64,000 nt of DNA from Curtobacterium sp. MCJR17_020 (GCF_003234365.2 NZ_CP126260.1:1364001-1428000); one strand, 5' to 3'; numbered from the stretch's first letter, positions 25,489-35,690 are shown. Numbers and translations: made by a program. The notes: generated by a model not told the origin, from the letters alone.

Positions 25489-26165
25489 CGGAGCCGGTGC
25501 GCGGCATCGTCTTCTTCGACGTCGACGGGACGCTCGTGTCGACCGGTTCGAGCAGCAGTCATCTCGCGGAGCGATTCGGGCACCGGGACGCACTGGACGA
25601 GGCCGAGCGTCGGTACGCCGACGGCTCGCTCACGAATCGACAGGTGAGCGAGATCGATGCCGCGGGCTGGCGCGGCGCATCGACGACGACCGTGGACCGC
25701 TGGCTCGACGACCTACCGGTGCTCCCCGGTGTGGAGCTCGTGGTGGCGTGGTGCCGCACGCACCAGGTCGTCCCCGTGTTGGCGTCGCTCGCGTGGCAGC
25801 CGGTCACTCGGTCGCTCGCGCGGCGGTTCGGATTCGTCGCGCACGGCGGACCGCGGGTCGGGGTCACGGGTGGCACCTACGACGGGGCGGTGGCGGAGCA
25901 CTTCGACGAGTTCGACAAGCGAGACCGTGCGCTCCGGTACGCGCTGGCCCGTGGCGTGCCGATCGAGCGGTGCTGTGCGATCGGGGACAGTCGGTCGGAC
26001 ATTCCACTCTTCGAGGTGGTCCCCGCGGCGCTGGCTCTCAATGCGACCGGAGCGGCCAGGGCGGCAGCATCGACCGCGATCGACACGGCGGACCTGTCGG
26101 ACGTCGTGCCGTGGCTCGAGGGGTGGCTGAACAGTCTGGGCGGACCCGGCTCAGCGAGTGGGTGA
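25485..26165 (+). CDS. HAD-superfamily phosphatase (HAD-IB type)
   Basis: A 226-residue phosphatase. Motif I is FFDVDGTLVS, with the expected DxD pair. The strand VVPVLASLAWQPVTRSLARR fits the motif II area, and CCAIGDSRSDIPLFEVV is motif IV. The layout is like phosphoserine phosphatase. The GTG overlaps the previous gene's stop. The last 15 bases overlap the convergent TetR gene, so no terminator fits between them. Confidence 0.82.
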   Translation: MTEPVRGIVFFDVDGTLVSTGSSSSHLAERFGHRDALDEAERRYADGSLTNRQVSEIDAAGWRGASTTTVDRWLDDLPVLPGVELVVAWCRTHQVVPVLASLAWQPVTRSLARRFGFVAHGGPRVGVTGGTYDGAVAEHFDEFDKRDRALRYALARGVPIERCCAIGDSRSDIPLFEVVPAALALNATGAARAAASTAIDTADLSDVVPWLEGWLNSLGGPGSASG

Positions 26166-26717
26166 CCCGGCCTCCGTCGTGAGCGACTCGACCCAGCCCT
26201 GCGCCGCGCGGAGCAGGTCGTCACGTGACGCGCCTTCGAACGCGCTGAGGCGCAGGAAGTGCTGCGTGATCGTGATGCCGAGGATGCCGCTCACGGTGAG
26301 CAACGCCCGTAGCCGGGCGTCGTCGCCGTCGAGTGAGCGCGCCAGGTTCTCGACCCGCTCGTCGAGGTAGCCGCGCATGGTGTCCGCCGCCTCGGGCACC
26401 GTCAGCATCGACCGGACGAGCGCGGCCGTCTCGGCAGGGAGCGCGTCGAAACGGATCCCCAGGACGTCGAGCAGGTGGTCAGCGGCCGCACGCTGGTTCC
26501 CACCGTCTGACGTGGTCGGCAGCTGCACGGCGGTCGCGAACAGCGCTGCCTTCGACCCGAAGTGCTGCATGACGAGCGACGGATCGATGCCGGCCGCTGC
26601 GGCGATGCTCCGGATCGTCGTGCCCTCGTACCCGTTCGCACCGAACTGCTGACGAGCAGCCGCGCGGATGCGCTCGGCGGTCTGTGCGCGTTTCGCGTCG
26701 CGTGAGGTCTCGGCCAT
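26151..26717 (-). CDS. TetR-family transcriptional repressor
   Basis: A 188-residue regulator. The helix-turn-helix near residues 30-50 reads TTIRSIAAAAGIDPSLVMQ and is followed by HFGSKAALF, the standard TetR pattern. The C-terminal ligand domain is not assignable. It is divergent from the amidohydrolase-ligase operon and very likely controls it through the palindromes at 26733-26776. Start ATG 26717, seven bases after TAGAGT. Confidence 0.9.
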   Translation of the reverse strand: MAETSRDAKRAQTAERIRAAARQQFGANGYEGTTIRSIAAAAGIDPSLVMQHFGSKAALFATAVQLPTTSDGGNQRAAADHLLDVLGIRFDALPAETAALVRSMLTVPEAADTMRGYLDERVENLARSLDGDDARLRALLTVSGILGITITQHFLRLSAFEGASRDDLLRAAQGWVESLTTEAGSPTR

Positions 26718-26724
26718 GCGTCTG

Positions 26725-26730
26725 ACTCTA
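26725..26730 (-). promoter_or_regulatory. -10 element TAGAGT for the TetR gene
   Basis: On the minus strand TAGAGT is followed by seven bases and the ATG at 26717. Confidence 0.5.
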
Positions 26731-26732
26731 CG

Positions 26733-26776
26733 GCGTTGAGCGAGGTGTACGGTTCACTCAACGCCGATGAGTGAAC
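26733..26776. promoter_or_regulatory. Two interleaved palindromes, probable TetR operator
   Basis: GTTCACTCA (26752-26760) and TGAGTGAAC (26768-26776) are perfect 9-base arms. GCGTTGAG (26733-26740) and CTCAACGC (26757-26764) form a second pair that shares its right arm with the first. A TACGGT box at 26748-26753 lies inside, so a bound repressor would block initiation toward the amidohydrolase. Confidence 0.65.
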
Positions 26777-26808
26777 GCGTCGGTGCGAGACCTGACGGAG
26801 GAACCCCG

Positions 26809-27804
26809 ATGACCCTGATCGCGATCGAAGAGCACTGGAACCACCCGGCCCTGACGGACGCCGTCAACGCCCTGCCCGAGGACCGCCGCGACCCGAGCAC
26901 GGCGCTGGACGAACTCGGCGACAACGGCGAGCTGCTCCGTGACCTCGGCGACGCCCGGCTCGCCGCGATGGACGAGCAGGGGATCGACGTGCAGGTGCTG
27001 TCCCTTGCGCCGCCCGGAGCGCAGCCGCTCGATGCCGCGGACGCGATCCCGCTCAGTCGGCAGGCGAACGACATCGCGATCGCCGCGGTTGCGGACCACC
27101 CGGACCGGTTCCGCGCGTTCTCGACCCTGCCGATGGCCGAACCGGGCGCTGCCGTCGCCGAACTGGAGCGCACCGCCGGCCTCGGCTGCGTGGGGGCGAT
27201 GGTCTACGGGCGGACCGGCGAGGTGCCGCTCGACGATCGCCGGTACGACGACCTCTTCGCCGCCGCAGCGTCGCTGGGGCAGCCGGTCTTCATCCACCCG
27301 CAGGTCCCGTCGAAGCGTTTGCGCGAAGCGGCGTACGAGGGGTTCGACCCGATGGTCGAGCTCGGATTGGCGACCTTCGGGTGGGGGTGGCACCTCGAGG
27401 CGGCACGCGCGGCACTTCGCCTCATCGTCGGTGGCACCTTCGACCGGCACCCGGACCTGCAGATCGTGCTGGGCCACTGGGGCGAGCTGTTGCTCTTCTG
27501 GCTCGACCGCGCGGACAGCCTCTCGCGGATCGCCGGACTCGAGCGGAAGGTCTCCGACACCGTCCGCTCCAACGTCCACATCACCAGCTCGGGCATGCTC
27601 AACCCCACGCTGCTCCGGCACGCGCTCGACGTCACGACGCCCGACCGGCTGCTGTTCTCCACCGACCACCCGTTCCGGCGGCCCTCCGCGGACGAGATCG
27701 AGGCGTTCCTGCGGGAGTTCCCCTCGGACACGGCCCGCGATGCGTTCACGTCGGGGAACGCACGCCGGCTGTTCGGGATCGGCCACCAGACGGATGCGGC
27801 ATGA
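26809..27804 (+). CDS. Amidohydrolase-2 family protein, aromatic-acid decarboxylase-like
   Basis: A 331-residue TIM-barrel metal enzyme of the ACMSD / gamma-resorcylate decarboxylase group. Metal ligands are recognisable: the Glu and His of IEEHW (near residue 5), FIHPQ (near 165), LGHWGE (near 222) and the Asp of FSTDHPF (near 285). The family mostly decarboxylates hydroxybenzoates such as 2,6- or 2,3-dihydroxybenzoate, although some members hydrolyse. I chose ATG 26809 because GGAGG lies upstream; an in-frame ATG at 26767 lies inside the operator. It is coupled to the CoA ligase gene that follows. Confidence 0.85.
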   Translation: MTLIAIEEHWNHPALTDAVNALPEDRRDPSTALDELGDNGELLRDLGDARLAAMDEQGIDVQVLSLAPPGAQPLDAADAIPLSRQANDIAIAAVADHPDRFRAFSTLPMAEPGAAVAELERTAGLGCVGAMVYGRTGEVPLDDRRYDDLFAAAASLGQPVFIHPQVPSKRLREAAYEGFDPMVELGLATFGWGWHLEAARAALRLIVGGTFDRHPDLQIVLGHWGELLLFWLDRADSLSRIAGLERKVSDTVRSNVHITSSGMLNPTLLRHALDVTTPDRLLFSTDHPFRRPSADEIEAFLREFPSDTARDAFTSGNARRLFGIGHQTDAA

Positions 27805-27811
27805 TCGGTCC

Positions 27812-29551
<1,740 letters not shown>

Positions 29552-29558
29552 TCACAAG

Positions 29559-30113
29559 GTGGTCGCCCTGCGCCCGTGGTCGGTCGACGACGCACCCGCG
29601 CTGCTCCTCGCCCGGCGGACGACGCCGGACCTGGACACGCAGTTCCCCGACGCCGATCTGCGCGACGAGGCGCAGTCGCGCGAGCACATCAGCCGTTCCC
29701 TCGGATTCGGCGACCGCGCAAAGAACTGGGCGGTCGTGGACGACGGTGTCGCGATCGGGAACGTCGGGCTCACCGCGATCGAGTTCCGGCACGGGACGGC
29801 TTGGGCGTCCTACTGGCTGGCGCGTGGGGGACGCGGACGCGGACTGGCGACGGCGGCGCTGGCGAGTGTCTCGTCCTGGGCGTTCGGCGTCGGGCTGTTC
29901 CGCCTGGAGCTCGGGCACCGGGTGAACAACCCCGCGTCCTGCCGGGTCGCCAGTGCCGCCGGGTTCGCCGCGGAGGGCACCGAGCGACAGAAGCTGCGGT
30001 ACGGCGTCGAACGCTTCGACGTGGAGACCCACGCTCGGCTCGCGACGGATCCGGCCCCGGCTCTGCCGACGCTGCCGGTGCACGCGGACGGTGTCGGTCG
30101 GGGCTCGTCCTAG
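29559..30113 (+). CDS. GNAT-family acetyltransferase (RimJ/RimL-like)
   Basis: A 184-residue acetyltransferase of the RimJ/RimL type. VALRPWSVDDAPALLLARR opens it, the acetyl-CoA loop is YWLARGGRGRGLATAALASV (near residue 90), and LELGHRVNNPASCRVASAAG is motif B. Such proteins acetylate protein N-termini or small amines. The GTG lies seven bases past the ligase stop, suggesting it is the last member of the TetR-controlled transcript. Confidence 0.83.
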   Translation: MVALRPWSVDDAPALLLARRTTPDLDTQFPDADLRDEAQSREHISRSLGFGDRAKNWAVVDDGVAIGNVGLTAIEFRHGTAWASYWLARGGRGRGLATAALASVSSWAFGVGLFRLELGHRVNNPASCRVASAAGFAAEGTERQKLRYGVERFDVETHARLATDPAPALPTLPVHADGVGRGSS

Positions 30114-30116
30114 GCT
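30111..30116 (+). promoter_or_regulatory. -10 element TAGGCT, leaderless type
   Basis: TAGGCT overlaps the preceding stop codon and ends six bases before the GTG at 30123. Confidence 0.55.
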
Positions 30117-30122
30117 CGGCAC

Positions 30123-31004
30123 GTGGAACTGATCACCGACGTGTCCCGCGGCGCCTGGCTGCTCGCCCGGGCGGGAACGTTCGGCACCGTGGGCGGGACA
30201 GCCGGAACCGGGTTCGAGGCCTCTGCGCGCATCCTCCACCCGGTGTCGGCGGACCGCGAGGACCGTTCGACCGTGGACGAATGGGAGGACCACCCCGTCC
30301 TCGAGTCCGCCCGGTGGCGGTGGTCCGACGTCGCATCGCGAACGGGCGGCATCGTGCACCCACTCGTCCAGTGGCGGAGCCTGACCGGCCGGACCGACGA
30401 GTCCGACCTGGTGTTCGAGGACGGCTGGCGCGTCCACCCGCCCGAGGAAGGCTGGTTCGAGCCGATCCTGCTTGCTGCGCTCACCGAGCACCTCGCGGCA
30501 TCGACCTCGACATCGGACGACCTGGTCGCGGCGATCTGGAGCGGGTGGAGCGAACTGAGCGGGGGTTCGACGCTTGCTGTCGGGTGGCAGGGCGCCGATC
30601 AGGCGACTGCGGAGGAGATCGAGGTGATGCGCCGCTACGCGCTCGAGATCCAGGCGCAGCACGACGATGCGCAGGCCGCGATCCGTGCTGCCCTCGCGGT
30701 CGAACGCTTCGACTGGCCCTACCGCGAGTGCCTCCTCCTCTCGATGACCCTGCTGCAGCTCGCCGACCCGGCGTGGCTGGACCGTGCCCGGATCGGGACG
30801 GTCGCGGACCTGCACCACACCCCGCAGATGCTCTGGCCGGAAGACCACTCATGGGTGCTCGCGTCGGAGATCGACTGGGACTCGACGATCGTCGCCGGGT
30901 CACGTGCCCTGGTCGACGCGGTCCTGGCCGACGACCGGTTCGAGGCCTTCCCGGTCGACGAGGACAGCGACCTGACGTGGGGCGGCGATCCCGTCAACGG
31001 GTGA
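30123..31004 (+). CDS. Uncharacterised acidic soluble protein
   Basis: This 293-residue protein has no signal peptide or membrane span. It is rich in Trp (WSGWSELSGG, VGWQGADQ, DEWEDHPVL) and in acidic residues, and looks alpha-helical in its middle third. No catalytic motif or known domain is recognised. It stands alone, with its own leaderless-type promoter. Confidence 0.65.
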   Translation: MELITDVSRGAWLLARAGTFGTVGGTAGTGFEASARILHPVSADREDRSTVDEWEDHPVLESARWRWSDVASRTGGIVHPLVQWRSLTGRTDESDLVFEDGWRVHPPEEGWFEPILLAALTEHLAASTSTSDDLVAAIWSGWSELSGGSTLAVGWQGADQATAEEIEVMRRYALEIQAQHDDAQAAIRAALAVERFDWPYRECLLLSMTLLQLADPAWLDRARIGTVADLHHTPQMLWPEDHSWVLASEIDWDSTIVAGSRALVDAVLADDRFEAFPVDEDSDLTWGGDPVNG

Positions 31005-31049
31005 ACCGTGGCGGTGCCGGCGGCCTCGACCGCTGCTACAGGTCTCCGA

Positions 31050-32261
31050 CTAGAGACGCGCGGGGAACGCCGATCGCCGACCGACCAGGGTGAGCACCGC
31101 CGCGATCGCCCCGAAGACGATCATCACCACGGCCAGGACCAGTCCGTCGAACACGGTCAACAGCGCGGCTCCGAAGATCCCGGCGACGAAGATCGCGATG
31201 TTGAACGCGACCGGTAGGAACGCGCTGGCGACGTCGGCGTTCTCCCCGCCGGCCGTGGTGAGCGCCGCCTGCAGCTGCGTCGAGGCACCACCGAAGCTGA
31301 CACCCCACAGGACGGCGGCGACGAGGACGGCGACCGGCGATGCGTGGCCGACGAGCAGCACGACGCCGGTGACGACGAACAGTCCGACGCTCAGGTGCAG
31401 CAGCGGCCGGGGATGTCGATCGAGGAGGGCGCCCGTGACGACGACGCCGAGGATCGCCGCGATGCCGTAGACGAGGAGGACGAATCCGGCGCTGAGGTCG
31501 GTGCCGGTCACCCGCAGGTACGGCGAGATGTAGGTGTAGATCGTGTTGTGCGCGACCATCCACGCGGCGATGACAGCGAGGATGATCGCGATCCCACGGA
31601 TGCGGAACACCTTGACCACGGACAGCTTCGCGGTGCCCGTCTGGCCGGGTGCGTCCGGCACGAACACGGCGATCAACGCGAGGATGACGACCCCGACGAG
31701 GCTGAGGCCGATGAACGACCAGCGCCAGTCCAGGGCGGTGCCGATGAACGACCCGAGCGGCGTGCCGAGCGCGAAGCCGACGGGCGCGCCCGTGGAGACG
31801 ATGGCGAGGGACACGCCTGCGAACCGCGCGGGACTGATGCGCCGCGCGTAGGTGGCGAACATGCCCCAGATGACGCCGGACGCCGCGCCGGCGACGAACC
31901 GTGTCACGAGCGCGACGGTCACGTTCGGCGCGAACGCGGTGAGGGTGTTCGCGATGACCAGCACGGCGATGGCCGTCATGAGCAACGGCTTGCGGCGTAG
32001 GCCCCGCGTGAGTGCGATCGCCGGCACCGTGGCGATGACGGTGCCGATCGCGTAGGCGCTGACGAACAGTCCGACCGTGCCCTCGGACGTCCCCATGCCG
32101 TCCGCGATGACCGGCAGGAGCCCCGCGGGCATGGTCTCCATGGCGACGAGCACGAACCCGATCGCCGCGAGCAGTGCGAGCGGGAACCACGGAAGTCGGT
32201 CGTCGGCAGCGGGTGCGGCCGTCGGGTGGTTCGACGGGGTCGTGGTCACGAGGGGGTCCAT
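31050..32261 (-). CDS. MFS efflux transporter (DHA1 type)
   Basis: A 403-residue major-facilitator protein with 12 predicted spans. The loop 2-3 signature is ALTRGLRRKPLLM near residue 82, and span 5 contains VSTGAPVGFALGTPLGSFIG, the antiporter motif C pattern. This places it with drug/H+ antiporters of the AraJ/YdhP/Cmx type. The substrate is unknown. It is divergent from the SDR gene. ATG 32261 follows TAGCGT by seven bases. Confidence 0.9.
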   Translation of the reverse strand: MDPLVTTTPSNHPTAAPAADDRLPWFPLALLAAIGFVLVAMETMPAGLLPVIADGMGTSEGTVGLFVSAYAIGTVIATVPAIALTRGLRRKPLLMTAIAVLVIANTLTAFAPNVTVALVTRFVAGAASGVIWGMFATYARRISPARFAGVSLAIVSTGAPVGFALGTPLGSFIGTALDWRWSFIGLSLVGVVILALIAVFVPDAPGQTGTAKLSVVKVFRIRGIAIILAVIAAWMVAHNTIYTYISPYLRVTGTDLSAGFVLLVYGIAAILGVVVTGALLDRHPRPLLHLSVGLFVVTGVVLLVGHASPVAVLVAAVLWGVSFGGASTQLQAALTTAGGENADVASAFLPVAFNIAIFVAGIFGAALLTVFDGLVLAVVMIVFGAIAAVLTLVGRRSAFPARL

Positions 32262-32268
32262 GTCCCTG

Positions 32269-32274
32269 ACGCTA
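32269..32274 (-). promoter_or_regulatory. -10 element TAGCGT for the MFS gene
   Basis: On the minus strand TAGCGT is followed by seven bases and the ATG at 32261. Confidence 0.5.
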
Positions 32275-32363
32275 GGGCGGCTCGAGCGTCGGAAGGGAGG
32301 TTCTGCTCGACCCCGTTTCGGCAGAGCCTCACTCTCTGCACGAAAGTGGTCTTCGCTGGGCAC

Positions 32364-33215
32364 ATGACCGAACCCCAGACCTTCTTCATCACCGGGACCA
32401 GCCGCGGCATGGGCACCGAGTTCGCGCGCGCAGCCCTGGACGCCGGACACCACGTCGTCGCGACGGGGCGGGATCCGGAACGCGTCGTCGCAGCGGTGGG
32501 CACGCACGATGAGCTGCTCGCCGTCGCGCTGGACGTCACGGACGAGCGCACCGTCCGGAGCGCGGTCGACGCCGCGATCGAACGGTTCGGCCGCATCGAC
32601 GTGCTCGTGAACAACGCCGGCAGCTTCCAGGGCGGGTTCTTCGAAGAGGTCTCCCCGGAGCAGTTCCGCGCGCAGATGGAGACGAACTTCTTCGGTGCGA
32701 TGAACGTCACCCGCGCGGTGCTCCCCGTCATGCGGGCACAGGGCTCCGGTCGGGTCATCAGCATCAGCTCGACCGCGGGCATCGTCGCCGGTGCCGGTGG
32801 GAGCGCGTACGCCGCGTCGAAGTTCGCGCTCGAGGGGTGGATGGAGGCGTTGTACGACGAGGTCCTGCCGTTCGGCATCCACACCACGGTCGTCGAGCCC
32901 GGCTTCTTCCGGACCGACCTGCTCGCCGAGGGCAGCTCCACGTTCTGGGGCGACGTCCACCTCGACGACTACCGGTCCTCGTCGGACCAGACCAAGGAGT
33001 TCTTCCGCGGCATGGAGGGCAAGCAGAGTGGCGATCCGGCGAAGCTCGCCCGGACGCTCCTTGCCCTGACGGAGATGTCCGCACCGCCGGTGCGCCTCGT
33101 CGCCGGTGCGGACAGCGTCGAGGGGGTCGTGCGGAAGGCGCAGCAGCTCGTCGAACAGGCGCGGGCGTTCCCGGAACTGACCTCATCACTCGACCTGGAC
33201 GACCAGCAGCGCTGA
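32364..33215 (+). CDS. Short-chain dehydrogenase/reductase
   Basis: A 283-residue classical SDR. The cofactor loop is TGTSRGMGTEF (residues 10-20), and LVNNAGSF (near 86), the catalytic Ser in ISISSTAG (near 137) and the YAASK motif (near 152) are all present. VEPGFFRTDLL follows the active site, as in keto-reductases of the retinol-dehydrogenase-like group. It uses NADP(H) or NAD(H); the substrate is unknown. It is divergent from the MFS efflux gene, with 102 bases between. Confidence 0.9.
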   Translation: MTEPQTFFITGTSRGMGTEFARAALDAGHHVVATGRDPERVVAAVGTHDELLAVALDVTDERTVRSAVDAAIERFGRIDVLVNNAGSFQGGFFEEVSPEQFRAQMETNFFGAMNVTRAVLPVMRAQGSGRVISISSTAGIVAGAGGSAYAASKFALEGWMEALYDEVLPFGIHTTVVEPGFFRTDLLAEGSSTFWGDVHLDDYRSSSDQTKEFFRGMEGKQSGDPAKLARTLLALTEMSAPPVRLVAGADSVEGVVRKAQQLVEQARAFPELTSSLDLDDQQR

Positions 33216-33395
33216 GCCGGAGATCGGTCCGGACCAAACCCCTCGAACGGGGGCTCCGAAGGAGTTCGGTCGTTCATGACCCGTTACAGGACGCGCCCTC
33301 GTCGTCGACCCGAACTTCGACGTGGGCGCGTTCGTACGTCCGGGCAATCGATCCGGCGCCCGGTTCCGAACAACTCGCAGTAACGGGATCAGGAG

Positions 33396-34037
33396 TTGTC
33401 CGTCCGGCCCTGTTCGGGTCAGGCACCGGACGGGCAGCTCTCTCGTCTCGTCACCCCGGCGCCGACGCTCGACCCCGCCGTCGCGAGCCAGGTGCGCACC
33501 GCACTCCGGCAGGTCCGCGCGCTCCCGGCCGTCGCCGAGGCGACGCAGACGACCACGAACACCCCCAGTTCCGCCCCGGACCCGACCTGCTCCACCCGGT
33601 GGGTCACGTCGAACCACTTCGCATCGCGGTTCACGGTCACGATGGACGCCGGCGCGACCCCGGCTCAGGCCGGAGCCGTGCCGACGACGATGGCCACCGA
33701 GCTGGCGTGGACCGGCGTCTCCCTGACGCTGACCGTGCCGGCGGACGAGGGGCACATCGCCAGCACTGTCCACTACGACGGCACGTTCGACCAGCAGATC
33801 CCGACGTCGACGTCCACTGCGGTGGCGCAGGGACTGGCGACCCTCGCTGCGACCCCGCACGTGACCGGGCTCGAGGCCTCGATCCCGTACACGATGCGCG
33901 TCGACTACGGCTCGCTCGTCATCGGCGTGGACTCGGAGGACCAGGGCGTCCTCGACCGCGTCCGCGCCGTGATCGACGCGACGGCCTTCGCGGACACGAC
34001 CCTGCACGGCTCGTTCGGCAACGGCGCCAAACCGTGA
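33396..34037 (+). CDS. Uncharacterised protein, start uncertain
   Basis: The frame has a convincing actinomycete codon pattern from about 33440 to its stop at 34037 (up to 213 residues, Thr/Ala-rich, with VDYGSLVIGVDSEDQGVLDRV near the end). An in-frame TAA at 33381 leaves only a TTG at 33396, directly abutting AGGAG, or internal starts. No signal peptide is seen although the composition suggests an exported protein. A 5'-truncated remnant is possible. The stretch 33216-33395 holds small inverted repeats behind the SDR gene and nothing else recognised. Confidence 0.45.
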   Translation: MSVRPCSGQAPDGQLSRLVTPAPTLDPAVASQVRTALRQVRALPAVAEATQTTTNTPSSAPDPTCSTRWVTSNHFASRFTVTMDAGATPAQAGAVPTTMATELAWTGVSLTLTVPADEGHIASTVHYDGTFDQQIPTSTSTAVAQGLATLAATPHVTGLEASIPYTMRVDYGSLVIGVDSEDQGVLDRVRAVIDATAFADTTLHGSFGNGAKP

Positions 34038-34060
34038 CCCGCGGCGGCGGAGCGCGCCGG

Positions 34061-34066
34061 TAGCGT
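34061..34066 (+). promoter_or_regulatory. -10 element TAGCGT, leaderless type
   Basis: TAGCGT ends six bases before the GTG at 34073. Confidence 0.5.
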
Positions 34067-34072
34067 CGAACG

Positions 34073-34588
34073 GTGATCTCCACACCTCGCCCCGGTGTCC
34101 GCCCGTCCGTGTCCGACGACGGGCCACAGCGTCAGCTCACTGACCGCGCGACCCCGGAGCGGTGGGGACGACTCGTCGCGGACGCACTGGCACTGCCGGA
34201 CGTGGTCGAGGGGCACAGTCAGGTCTCGCCGGCGTCGTCGCGCGCACTGTTCCTCCGCGACCGTGCCGAGCACGTCGTGCCGTGGACGTCGCTCGCTCCC
34301 GATGGGCGCCTCGAACCCGTGCACCTGCACGGTGTCGACGACACCTCGGTGCACCTGTGCCTGCCGGCGGCTCGCGGCGTCGAGCTCACCGCTCTCGGGT
34401 GGGCGACCCCGCACCAGTACGAGGACCACGGCACCGAGTTCCTCGTCTACGGGCCGCGCTACGACCACGAGGTGGACGTCGTGCTCTCGATCATCGCGGA
34501 GAGCCTCGCCTTCGCCCGCGATCCCGGCGACGAACAGCCCGGACACGGCCCGGCCTGGAGCCCGCCGCCCGCCATACTGAACCGATGA
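34073..34588 (+). CDS. Luciferase-family (DUF5519-like) protein
   Basis: A 171-residue soluble protein. FLRDRAEHVVPWTS, VHLHGVDDTSVHLCLP and LGWATPHQYEDHGTEFLVYG give the pattern of a small family annotated as luciferase-domain proteins, whose biochemical role is unclear. This assignment is from pattern memory and is tentative. It starts at GTG 34073 and overlaps the isochorismatase-like gene by four bases. Confidence 0.55.
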   Translation: MISTPRPGVRPSVSDDGPQRQLTDRATPERWGRLVADALALPDVVEGHSQVSPASSRALFLRDRAEHVVPWTSLAPDGRLEPVHLHGVDDTSVHLCLPAARGVELTALGWATPHQYEDHGTEFLVYGPRYDHEVDVVLSIIAESLAFARDPGDEQPGHGPAWSPPPAILNR

Positions 34589-35127
34589 CCCGCGCGCTGC
34601 TCCTCGTCGACATCCAGCTGGACTACTTCCCGGGCGGGGCCTTCCCCCTCGTCGAACCCGAGGCCGCTGCCACCGCAGCGCGCACCGTGCTCGACTCCTT
34701 CCGCGCTGCCGGCGACCTGGTGGTGCACGTCTTCCACGTGTCCACCGACCCCGACGCCACGTTCTTCGTACCGGGCACGCCGGGCCTCGACTTCCACCCG
34801 GCGGTCGCGCCCGTCGACGGCGAGCCGGTCCTCGAGAAGCACGCGCCGAACAGCTTCATCGGCACCGGACTCCAGGAACTGCTGACCGACGCCGGAGTCG
34901 ACGAGGTGACCATCGTCGGGATGATGAGCAGCATGTGCATCGACTCGACGACCCGGGCCGCGCACGAACTCGGCTTCACCGCGACCGTCGTCGCCGACGC
35001 GTGTGCCGCGCCGGACCTGGCGCTCGGGGGCGTCACCGTCCCGGGTGCGAGCGTCCACGCCGCCTTCATGGCGGCGCTCGACGGCAGCTTCGCGACCGTC
35101 ACGACGAGCGACGCGCTGAGCCGCTGA
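34585..35127 (+). CDS. Isochorismatase-like cysteine hydrolase
   Basis: A 180-residue cysteine hydrolase of the nicotinamidase/isochorismatase fold. The triad is the Asp of LLVDIQLDYF (near residue 9), the Lys of VLEKHAPNSF (near 87) and the Cys of GMMSSMCIDSTTRAA (near 118). The cis-peptide region precedes the Cys as usual. The substrate is unknown; nicotinamide, isochorismate or another amide or ether is possible. A CATACT box six bases before the ATG may give a second promoter inside the upstream gene. Confidence 0.88.
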   Translation: MTRALLLVDIQLDYFPGGAFPLVEPEAAATAARTVLDSFRAAGDLVVHVFHVSTDPDATFFVPGTPGLDFHPAVAPVDGEPVLEKHAPNSFIGTGLQELLTDAGVDEVTIVGMMSSMCIDSTTRAAHELGFTATVVADACAAPDLALGGVTVPGASVHAAFMAALDGSFATVTTSDALSR

Positions 35128-35171
35128 CGTCCGCAGGGCGTGTTCGGGGCCCTGAGATGGGGCGAAGCGGT

Positions 35172-35207
35172 CGGGAGGCCCGTGGCGGCCCCGCCCCGGG
35201 CCTCCCG
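35172..35207. terminator. Bidirectional terminator hairpin
   Basis: CGGGAGGCCCG at 35172-35182 pairs perfectly with 35197-35207. It lies between the convergent isochorismatase-like and arr genes and belongs to the GGGAGGC stem family. Confidence 0.7.
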
Positions 35208-35219
35208 TCCGTCAGGCGC

Positions 35220-35630
35220 TCAGTTGATGATCTCGCCGCGCTCGTCCGCGCGGAGTGCGGCCAGGCGCTCGCGCCAGAGGCGGAGCGCGTCGGGCGTGAG
35301 TCGGGGCCAGTCGGTGACCTCGCGGACGATCCGTACTGGTTCGGTGCTGCGGTAGGACCGGGTCGGGTTGCCGGGGAACTTCTTGTCGGTGACGTTGGGG
35401 TCGTCCTCGTACGGGCCGATCGGCGCGACCTCGTAGACCCGCGGTTCGGCGTCACCGGCGGCGAGCTCGGCCGCGAGCCCGGCGCCGTCGGAGACCGCCG
35501 TGAAGTAGACGTGGTTCATGACCACCTCGGGCCGGTAGTTCGACCGGAACCCCGCGGTGAGCAGGTCGCCCGGCTCGAGGTCGGCCTTCGTGCCGTGGAA
35601 GAACGGTCCGTCGTCCTGTGCCTGCTTCAC
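35220..35630 (-). CDS. arr: NAD+-rifampin ADP-ribosyltransferase (Arr)
   Basis: A 136-residue enzyme that inactivates rifamycins by ADP-ribosylating the 23-hydroxyl. The family hallmarks are clear: GPFFHGTKADLEPGDLLTAG at the N-terminus, NHVYFTA in the middle, then YEVAPIGPYEDDPNVTDKKF and PGNPTRSYRSTEPVRIV. The His of FHGTK and the Asp of EDDPN match the NAD+ and catalytic positions of known Arr proteins. Its length matches the family (about 140). No integron or transposon surrounds it, so it is probably an intrinsic chromosomal gene. Start GTG 35630, six bases after TAGCCT. Confidence 0.93.
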   Translation of the reverse strand: MKQAQDDGPFFHGTKADLEPGDLLTAGFRSNYRPEVVMNHVYFTAVSDGAGLAAELAAGDAEPRVYEVAPIGPYEDDPNVTDKKFPGNPTRSYRSTEPVRIVREVTDWPRLTPDALRLWRERLAALRADERGEIIN

Positions 35631-35636
35631 GGCGAC

Positions 35637-35642
35637 AGGCTA
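35637..35642 (-). promoter_or_regulatory. -10 element TAGCCT for arr
   Basis: On the minus strand TAGCCT is followed by six bases and the GTG at 35630. Confidence 0.5.
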
Positions 35643-35690
35643 GCCCCCGGTGCGTCGCGTGCACGAGCATCCCTCCTGCACGTCCTGTTC

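Noticed and set aside
27794..27811. ATG at 27794 as the start of the CoA ligase
   Set aside because: It lacks a ribosome-binding site and adds a short basic tail; GTG 27812 has a better upstream box. The choice remains uncertain.
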